A stretch of 19,383 bases of DNA, from contig DASWHD010000010.1 in the NCBI GenBank assembly GCA_036393335.1, positions 1-19,383 of the forward strand, read 5' to 3'. A program made the position numbers and the translations under genes. Source of the stretch: DASWHD01 sp036393335 (lineage in GTDB: Bacteria > CG2-30-53-67 > CG2-30-70-394). The notes under the pieces were generated by a model. The model was not told the origin of the DNA and did not search any database. It saw only the letters and a list, made by a program, of their open reading frames with translations. Every line of letters starts with the position of its first letter. Within the stretch, counting starts at the first letter, position 1. Below, piece after piece: positions 15,489-19,383 of the stretch.

Positions 15489-15828
15489 CCCGCTCCGCGT
15501 GGGGAGATCGCGATCCCCGCAAACCCCACCGTAGGGCCACGGCATGCCGTGCCCCTACCCGTGTCATTCCCTCGGGTATTCGAGGGATGGGGCGTAGGGC
15601 GGAACGCGCCGCAGGCGGTTCCGCCATGCAACGCCATCGCAGGGTGGCGGATCGCCCTTCGGGCATCCGCCCTGATATGGAGGGGGACGCCACGCGCGCC
15701 CCTCGCCACCCGGCGCAGGTCCGGGTGGCTTCACCCCCCGTGGATGGCGGGCTGACGCCCGCCATCAGACCGGATGGAGCGGGACGCTCCATCCGGTATG
15801 CGGGGCGGGTAGGGGGCCAACGGTGATG
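15489..15828. repeat. Cluster of back-to-back inverted repeats (REP/BIME-like) between rplQ and ilvB
   Basis: This stretch holds no credible gene; it is almost filled by palindromes. They are 15501-15518 (imperfect, GGGG/CCCC ends), 15531-15558 (28 nt, one mismatch), TCCCTCG 15568-15574 with CGAGGGA 15581-15587, GGCGGAAC 15598-15605 with GTTCCGCC 15618-15625, 15641-15673 (two stems capped by CTTCGG), GCCACCCGG 15705-15713 with its complement 15721-15729, 15743-15766 (10-bp perfect stem, loop TGAC) and 15769-15797 (12-bp perfect stem, 5-nt loop). GTAGGG recurs at 15531, 15594 and 15809. The density and varied sequences suggest a mosaic of extragenic palindromic elements; one or more may end rplQ transcription. 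Confidence 0.75.
15743..15797. repeat. Two adjacent perfect stem-loops
   Basis: GATGGCGGGC (15743-15752) pairs perfectly with 15757-15766 across a TGAC loop. Two bases later ACCGGATGGAGC (15769-15780) pairs perfectly with 15786-15797 across GGGAC. No T tract follows either, so they are not standard intrinsic terminators, though their stability could stop or protect transcripts. They form the strongest part of the palindrome cluster. Confidence 0.7.
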
Positions 15829-15835
15829 GGGGCAT

Positions 15836-15863
15836 TTGCACTGTGGAAAATCCCGGCTACCAT
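15836..15863 (+). promoter_or_regulatory. Candidate sigma-70 promoter for ilvB
   Basis: TTGCAC at 15836-15841 and TACCAT at 15858-15863 are spaced by 16 nt and match the -35 and -10 consensus at 3 and 4 of 6 positions. They lie right after the palindrome cluster and about 100 nt before the ilvB start, in the first less GC-rich DNA after rplQ. The match is modest; location is the main support. Confidence 0.35.
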
Positions 15864-15901
15864 GCCATTCTTTCCGTAACATGCTGGAACCGTTCGTTTT
15901 T

Positions 15902-15945
15902 CCAGAGAGATGGCCTCGCCAATAGTGGACCGGCGCCCTCTCTGG
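15902..15945 (+). promoter_or_regulatory. Stem-loop in the presumed ilvB 5' leader
   Basis: CCAGAGAG at 15902-15909 pairs perfectly with CTCTCTGG at 15938-15945, closing a 28-nt loop that has its own GGC/GCC stem. It ends 10 nt before the GAGG ribosome-binding site of ilvB. There is no T tract after it and no leader peptide rich in Ile, Leu or Val, so classical attenuation is not supported; a leader element or chance are both possible. Confidence 0.35.
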
Positions 15946-15964
15946 TCGCATCGACGAGGTGGGA

Positions 15965-17704
15965 ATGAGCCAGTCTAAGGAGAAGATCAGCGGCGCGCAG
16001 ATCTTCCTCGAATGTCTGAAGGCCGAGGGGGTGGACACGATCTTTGGCTACCCCGGCGGTGTCGTGTTGAAGCTCTACGATGAGCTTTACTTCGAGCGGA
16101 ATATCCGCCACATCCTGGTCAAGCACGAGCAGGGCGGTGTTCACGCCGCCGACGGCTACGCGCGTACCACGGGCAAGGTCGGCGTGGCGCTGGTGACCTC
16201 CGGTCCCGGGGCGACCAACGCCGTGACGGGCATCGCTACCGCCTACATGGACTCCATCCCGATCGTGGTCTTCACCGGCCAGGTCCCCACTGGGTTGATC
16301 GGCAATGACGCCTTCCAGGAGGCGGACATCATCGGCATCACCCGCCCGTGCACCAAGCACAGCTACCTGGTGAAGGATGTCCGGGACCTGGCGCGGATCA
16401 TCAAAGAGGCGTTTTACATCGCCGCCACCGGCCGGCCCGGCCCCGTCGTGGTCGATCTCCCCAAGGACGTGTTGATGGGAGAGATTCCCCGCGCCGCCTT
16501 CCACTATCCGGAGGAGGTGAACATTCGCTCCTACCGGCCGACGGTCAAGGGCAGCGTCACCCAGATACGCAAGGCGATCACCGCGATGAAGCGTGCCCAC
16601 CGGCCGGTGATGTACATCGGTGGCGGCGTCGTCCTGTCCAACGCCCACGACCAGGTGCGGGAACTGGCGGAGGTCGCCAACCTGCCGGTCACCCCCACCC
16701 TCATGGGGCTCGGCGGCTTCCCCGGCACCCACCCCCTGAGCCTGGGCATGTTGGGGATGCACGGCACCTGGTACGCCAACATGGCGGTGCATCACTGCGA
16801 CCTGCTGATCGCCATCGGCGCGCGGTTCGACGACCGGGTGACGGGCAAGATCGAGCAGTTCGCGCCGCACTGCAAGATCATCCACATCGATATCGATCCC
16901 ACCTCGATCCGCAAGAATGTGCGCGTCGACATCCCGATCGTGGGGGACGTCAAGGAGGTGCTGGTCGAGCTCAACGAGCGCCTGCGGATCGAGGCGATCG
17001 AAATCGACTGGCTGGAGAAGCACCGCGAGTGGCACGAGCAGATCACTGCGTGGAAGCGCGCGCAGCCCCTGCGCTACGCCGACGACGGCAAGCTCAAGCC
17101 GCAATACGTCATCCAGCAGATCTACGAGGTGACCGGCGGCGACGCGATCATCACCACCGAGGTGGGCCAGCATCAGATGTGGGCGGCGCAGTACTACCTG
17201 TTCGACAAGCCGCGGCGCTGGGTCACCTCCGGCGGCCTCGGCACCATGGGCTACGGTTTTCCCGCCGCCATGGGGGCACAGATCGCCTTTCCCGACAAGG
17301 TCGTGATCGACATTGCCGGTGACGGCTCCATCCAGATGACCCTCCAGGAGATGGCCACGATGGTGGAGTACGGCCTGCCGGTGATCTCGTGCATCATCAA
17401 CAACCAGTACCTCGGCATGGTGCGCCAGTGGCAGACCATGTTCTACGACAACCACCTGTGCGCCGTCGACCTGATGGGCGGCACGCCGGATTTCGTGAAG
17501 CTCGCCGAGGCGTACGGCGGCGTGGGTATGCGCGTGACCAAGAAGGAGGAGGTGCGTGGGGCCCTGGAGCAGGCGATCGCCCTCCGCCGGCCCTGTCTGA
17601 TCGACTTCCGCGTCGACCGCGACGAGGACGTCTACCCGATGGTGCCGGCCGGTGCGGCGAACGTGGACGTCATCCCCCAACCCGAGCCGGTGGTGCGGGT
17701 TTAG
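15965..17704 (+). CDS. ilvB: Acetohydroxyacid synthase, large catalytic subunit
   Basis: The 579-aa thiamine diphosphate enzyme condenses two pyruvates, or pyruvate with 2-oxobutyrate, in the first common step of valine, leucine and isoleucine synthesis. The N-terminal domain has GVDTIFGYPGG and the catalytic Glu55 in KHEQGGVHAADGYAR; LVTSGPGATN follows. The middle FAD-binding domain includes LGMLGMHGTWYAN and IGARFDDRVTGK. The cofactor motif runs from GDG 452-454 to NN 479-480, then QYLGMVRQWQ. The start is ATG 15965 with GAGG at 15956-15959; a GTG at 15959 is less likely. A repeat-containing gap of 111 nt separates it from ilvN. Confidence 0.96.
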   Translation: MSQSKEKISGAQIFLECLKAEGVDTIFGYPGGVVLKLYDELYFERNIRHILVKHEQGGVHAADGYARTTGKVGVALVTSGPGATNAVTGIATAYMDSIPIVVFTGQVPTGLIGNDAFQEADIIGITRPCTKHSYLVKDVRDLARIIKEAFYIAATGRPGPVVVDLPKDVLMGEIPRAAFHYPEEVNIRSYRPTVKGSVTQIRKAITAMKRAHRPVMYIGGGVVLSNAHDQVRELAEVANLPVTPTLMGLGGFPGTHPLSLGMLGMHGTWYANMAVHHCDLLIAIGARFDDRVTGKIEQFAPHCKIIHIDIDPTSIRKNVRVDIPIVGDVKEVLVELNERLRIEAIEIDWLEKHREWHEQITAWKRAQPLRYADDGKLKPQYVIQQIYEVTGGDAIITTEVGQHQMWAAQYYLFDKPRRWVTSGGLGTMGYGFPAAMGAQIAFPDKVVIDIAGDGSIQMTLQEMATMVEYGLPVISCIINNQYLGMVRQWQTMFYDNHLCAVDLMGGTPDFVKLAEAYGGVGMRVTKKEEVRGALEQAIALRRPCLIDFRVDRDEDVYPMVPAGAANVDVIPQPEPVVRV

Positions 17705-17713
17705 CCGTCGGCG

Positions 17714-17801
17714 TTCAGCGGTCAGCGATCAGCACTTGAGATCGAGTGCCTGCGTGCGCCATCTTCCGCCAAGAGCTGATAGCTGTTGGCTGATCGCTGA
17801 A
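17714..17801. repeat. Inverted repeat of TCAGC/GCTGA units between ilvB and ilvN
   Basis: The left arm, from 17714 to 17733, has three TCAGC units. The right arm, 17775-17801, has repeated GCTGAT and GCTG units. CAGCGATCAGC at 17723-17733 pairs perfectly with 17789-17799. Between the arms CACTTG (17734-17739 region) can pair with CGAGTG (17743-17748 region). No coding sense is seen. The form, with reiterated pentamers in opposite orientation, resembles small dispersed palindromic elements found in intergenic DNA of many bacteria. Confidence 0.65.
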
Positions 17802-17815
17802 AGCTCATCCTAGCC

Positions 17816-18289
17816 ATGCGCCACACGATTTCGGTTTTGGTGGAGAACCGTTTCGGAGTCCTAGCCCGGGTCGCTGGCCTGTTCTCGGGCCGTGGCTACA
17901 ACATCGAGAGCCTCAACGTGGCCGAGACCTTGGAGCCGGGGGTCTCGCACATGACGATCGTCACCTCCGGCGAGGACCACGTCATCGAGCAGATCATCAA
18001 GCAGTTGAACAAGCAGATCGACGTGATCAAGGTGATCGACCTCAATGACACAGACTTCGTGGACCGGGAGATGGCCCTGATCAAGATTCATGCCCCGCCG
18101 GAGCTACGTGCCGAGGCCCTGCGCGTGGTCGATATTTTCCGGGCGAAGGTGGTCGACTCCTCGCCGAAGCACTACTCCATCGAGGTCACCGGCAGCCGCG
18201 ACAAGGTGGAGGCGATCATCAACCTGCTGCGGCCGATCGGCATCAAGGAGCTGGTCCGCACGGGCAGCGTCGCGCTGCAACGCAACTGA
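17816..18289 (+). CDS. ilvN: Acetohydroxyacid synthase, small regulatory subunit
   Basis: The 157-aa product activates IlvB and makes it sensitive to valine feedback. An N-terminal ACT domain (about residues 2-77) shows HTISVLVENRFGVLARVAGLF and GRGYNIESLNV, the usual valine-binding region, followed by the C-terminal activation domain (LIKIHAPPELRAEALRVVDIF, SIEVTGSRDKVEAII). ATG 17816 is the only sensible start, but no clear ribosome-binding site precedes it: the bases before it belong to the inverted repeat. It could equally be called ilvH. Confidence 0.96.
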   Translation: MRHTISVLVENRFGVLARVAGLFSGRGYNIESLNVAETLEPGVSHMTIVTSGEDHVIEQIIKQLNKQIDVIKVIDLNDTDFVDREMALIKIHAPPELRAEALRVVDIFRAKVVDSSPKHYSIEVTGSRDKVEAIINLLRPIGIKELVRTGSVALQRN

Positions 18290-18471
18290 CCGGCACCCTC
18301 TGCGCTGGCCCCGCCAGGGAGCTCTTGCGCAACCGTCGGTCCGGGGGTATGCGGAGCATTCATTCCCGTTGGGCGGCGACGGCAGGCGGTGTTACTGTGA
18401 ATGTGAGGGTTGACCTTTCCTGCTCAGGGCGACCAGCGACCGGGCGGTGAACCTTCTCGCGCGAGAGCCCC
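18290..18471. other. 182-nt gap between ilvN and pssA
   Basis: No gene is recognisable. It holds a weak stem CTGGC 18305-18309 with GCCAG 18313-18317, an isolated TTGACC at about 18411-18416 without a matching -10 box, and the perfect 12-nt palindrome TCTCGCGCGAGA at 18455-18466 just before the pssA start. In many bacteria ilvC lies between these genes; no trace of it is readable here. Confidence 0.5.
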
Positions 18472-19323
18472 ATGGCGCCGACGACCGTCCATCTCCGTCC
18501 TCCGCGACCCGAAGAGGTGTCGCCACCCGCTGCCGGCGACACGGGAAAGGCGCACGGCGACAGCATCCGCGGGATCTACCTCCTACCCAACCTCCTCACG
18601 ACCGCGGGGCTGTTCTGCGGGTTCTACGCGATCGTGGCGGCGATCAACGGCCACTTCGTGGCGGCGGCCCACTCCATCCTCCTCGCCGGGGTGTTCGACA
18701 TCCTGGACGGCAAGATCGCCCGCCTCACCCACTCGTCCAGCGCCTTCGGTGTCCAGTACGACTCCCTCTCGGACCTCACCTCGTTCGGTTTGGCGCCCGG
18801 GCTGTTGGTCTACTTGTGGGGGCTGCACGAGGTCGGGCGGATCGGCTGGGTCGCTGCGTTCATGTACGTCGCCTGCGCCGCCTTGCGCCTGGCGCGCTTC
18901 AACGTCCAGAGCGGGATCCAGGACAGACGGTATTTCCGTGGTCTACCGACCCCCGCCGCCGCCGGCGTCCTCGCCACCACCGTGCTGTTCTACCACGAGG
19001 TACAAAACATGCTCGGCCACCCCCTGGAGATGGGCCGGCCGGTGTGGTTCGTGGCGGTCGCCTATGGGGTAGCGTTCCTCATGGTGAGTAACATACGCTA
19101 CCGCAGCTTCAAAGAGATCGACCTCCGTTCCCGTTATCACTTCAAGGTATTGCTCAGCTTGGTCCTGGGAGGCATCGTGATTGTCGCGGCCCACGAGTTC
19201 ACCCTCTTCGCCCTGGCGGTGTCGTACACCGCATCGGGGGTGATCGGGGTGTTGCGGTCGCATGCCAAGCTGCGGGCGGTGGAGATCGAGGACGTGGAAG
19301 ACCGGGACCTCCTTCCCAAGTAG
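18472..19323 (+). CDS. pssA: CDP-diacylglycerol-serine O-phosphatidyltransferase (phosphatidylserine synthase)
   Basis: The 283-aa membrane enzyme joins CDP-diacylglycerol and serine to give phosphatidylserine, the precursor of phosphatidylethanolamine. The CDP-alcohol phosphotransferase motif DG-x2-AR-x8-G-x3-D-x3-D is perfect: Asp79, Gly80, Ala83, Arg84, Gly93, Asp97, Asp101. Several hydrophobic segments follow (for example around 105-117, 160-175, 195-207, 226-260), and an N-terminal hydrophilic extension of about 33 residues precedes YLLPNLLTTAGLFCGF. LARFN, RYFRGLPTPAAAG and SNIRYRSFKEID fit the PssA subfamily rather than PgsA. The ATG is 18472 with GAGAG at 18463-18467. No psd gene is visible. 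Confidence 0.93.
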   Translation: MAPTTVHLRPPRPEEVSPPAAGDTGKAHGDSIRGIYLLPNLLTTAGLFCGFYAIVAAINGHFVAAAHSILLAGVFDILDGKIARLTHSSSAFGVQYDSLSDLTSFGLAPGLLVYLWGLHEVGRIGWVAAFMYVACAALRLARFNVQSGIQDRRYFRGLPTPAAAGVLATTVLFYHEVQNMLGHPLEMGRPVWFVAVAYGVAFLMVSNIRYRSFKEIDLRSRYHFKVLLSLVLGGIVIVAAHEFTLFALAVSYTASGVIGVLRSHAKLRAVEIEDVEDRDLLPK

Positions 19324-19351
19324 ACAACAGACGGACGATTCGCCGGGGGCG

Positions 19352-19383
19352 TTGCTTCCGACCGGGTCGCCGGTCGGAAGCAA
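19352..19383 (+). terminator. Perfect 14-bp stem-loop downstream of pssA
   Basis: Bases 19352-19365 are exactly complementary to 19370-19383, with a GTCG loop, starting 28 nt after the pssA stop. A terminator at the end of the operon is the natural reading, but the window stops at the last base of the stem, so a following T tract cannot be checked. A dispersed palindrome is the alternative. Confidence 0.5.

Noticed and set aside
15501..15529. Classical intrinsic terminator right after rplQ
   Set aside because: A GC-rich stem can form, but it is followed by GCAAACCCC with no T tract, so only a non-canonical or Rho-dependent end could be proposed.
15320..15826. Long open frames across the rplQ end and the palindrome region, on both strands
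   Set aside because: They overlap the strongly conserved L17 or IlvB genes, have no recognisable domains and arise from GC-rich sequence; palindromic DNA often stays open by chance.
15489..15828. CRISPR array
   Set aside because: The palindromes differ from one another and there are no regularly spaced identical direct repeats.
15824..15840. Sigma-54-like GG...GC pattern upstream of ilvB
   Set aside because: The spacing between the GG and GC elements is not the required 10 nt in any register.
15881..15925. 14-codon open frame (MLEPFVFPERWPRQ) before ilvB as an attenuator leader peptide
   Set aside because: It has no ribosome-binding site, no run of Ile, Leu or Val codons, and no terminator hairpin with a T tract follows.
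15857..17680. 607-codon open frame on the minus strand opposite ilvB
   Set aside because: It is the complement of a clearly conserved AHAS gene; its His/Asp-rich composition is typical of an antisense shadow in GC-rich DNA.

Overview
The window is a GC-rich bacterial chromosome segment in which every supported gene (35 CDS) lies on the + strand. It holds the end of tuf, a complete S10-spc-alpha ribosomal protein supercluster (rpsJ to rplQ, about 190-15488), a gene-free stretch packed with palindromes (15489-15964), and then a branched-chain amino acid and phospholipid block, ilvB-ilvN-pssA (15965-19323). No rRNA, tRNA, CRISPR array, transposase or prophage gene is visible.

Organism. The order secY-adk-map-infA-rpmJ-rpsM-rpsK-rpsD-rpoA-rplQ is the ancestral arrangement and differs from the E. 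coli order (secY-rpmJ-rpsM). The metal-binding versions of S14 (61 aa, four Cys), S4 (CxxC...C...C), L24, L36 and the Adk lid are all present. Together with the EF-Tu, S4, RpoA and L17 sequences, this suggests a Gram-negative lineage outside the classical Gammaproteobacteria, for example Methylomirabilota/NC10, Desulfobacterota or Nitrospirota. The pssA gene beside ilvBN fits that. The assignment is inference from remembered family patterns, not a search.

Layout. 1-145 tuf 3' end; 190-7100 rpsJ, rplC, rplD, rplW, rplB, rpsS, rplV, rpsC, rplP, rpmC, rpsQ, rplN, rplX, rplE, rpsN, rpsH; 7147-9313 rplF, rplR, rpsE, rpmD, rplO; 9314-12344 secY, adk, map, infA; 12368-15488 rpmJ, rpsM, rpsK, rpsD, rpoA, rplQ. 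Gaps are mostly under 50 nt and several genes overlap by ATGA, so the block is probably co-transcribed from a promoter upstream of the window. It supplies the core of both ribosomal subunits, the Sec translocon channel, nascent-chain methionine removal, initiation factor 1 and the RNA polymerase alpha subunit.

The second block makes acetohydroxyacid synthase (IlvB catalytic, IlvN regulatory) and phosphatidylserine synthase. ilvC, often found between ilvN and pssA, is absent here.

The least ordinary DNA is noncoding: a run of at least seven back-to-back inverted repeats between rplQ and ilvB, a different GCTGA/TCAGC-type inverted repeat separating ilvB from ilvN, and a perfect 14-bp stem at the right edge after pssA. 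I see no convincing novel multi-gene system; the repeat elements are the best leads.
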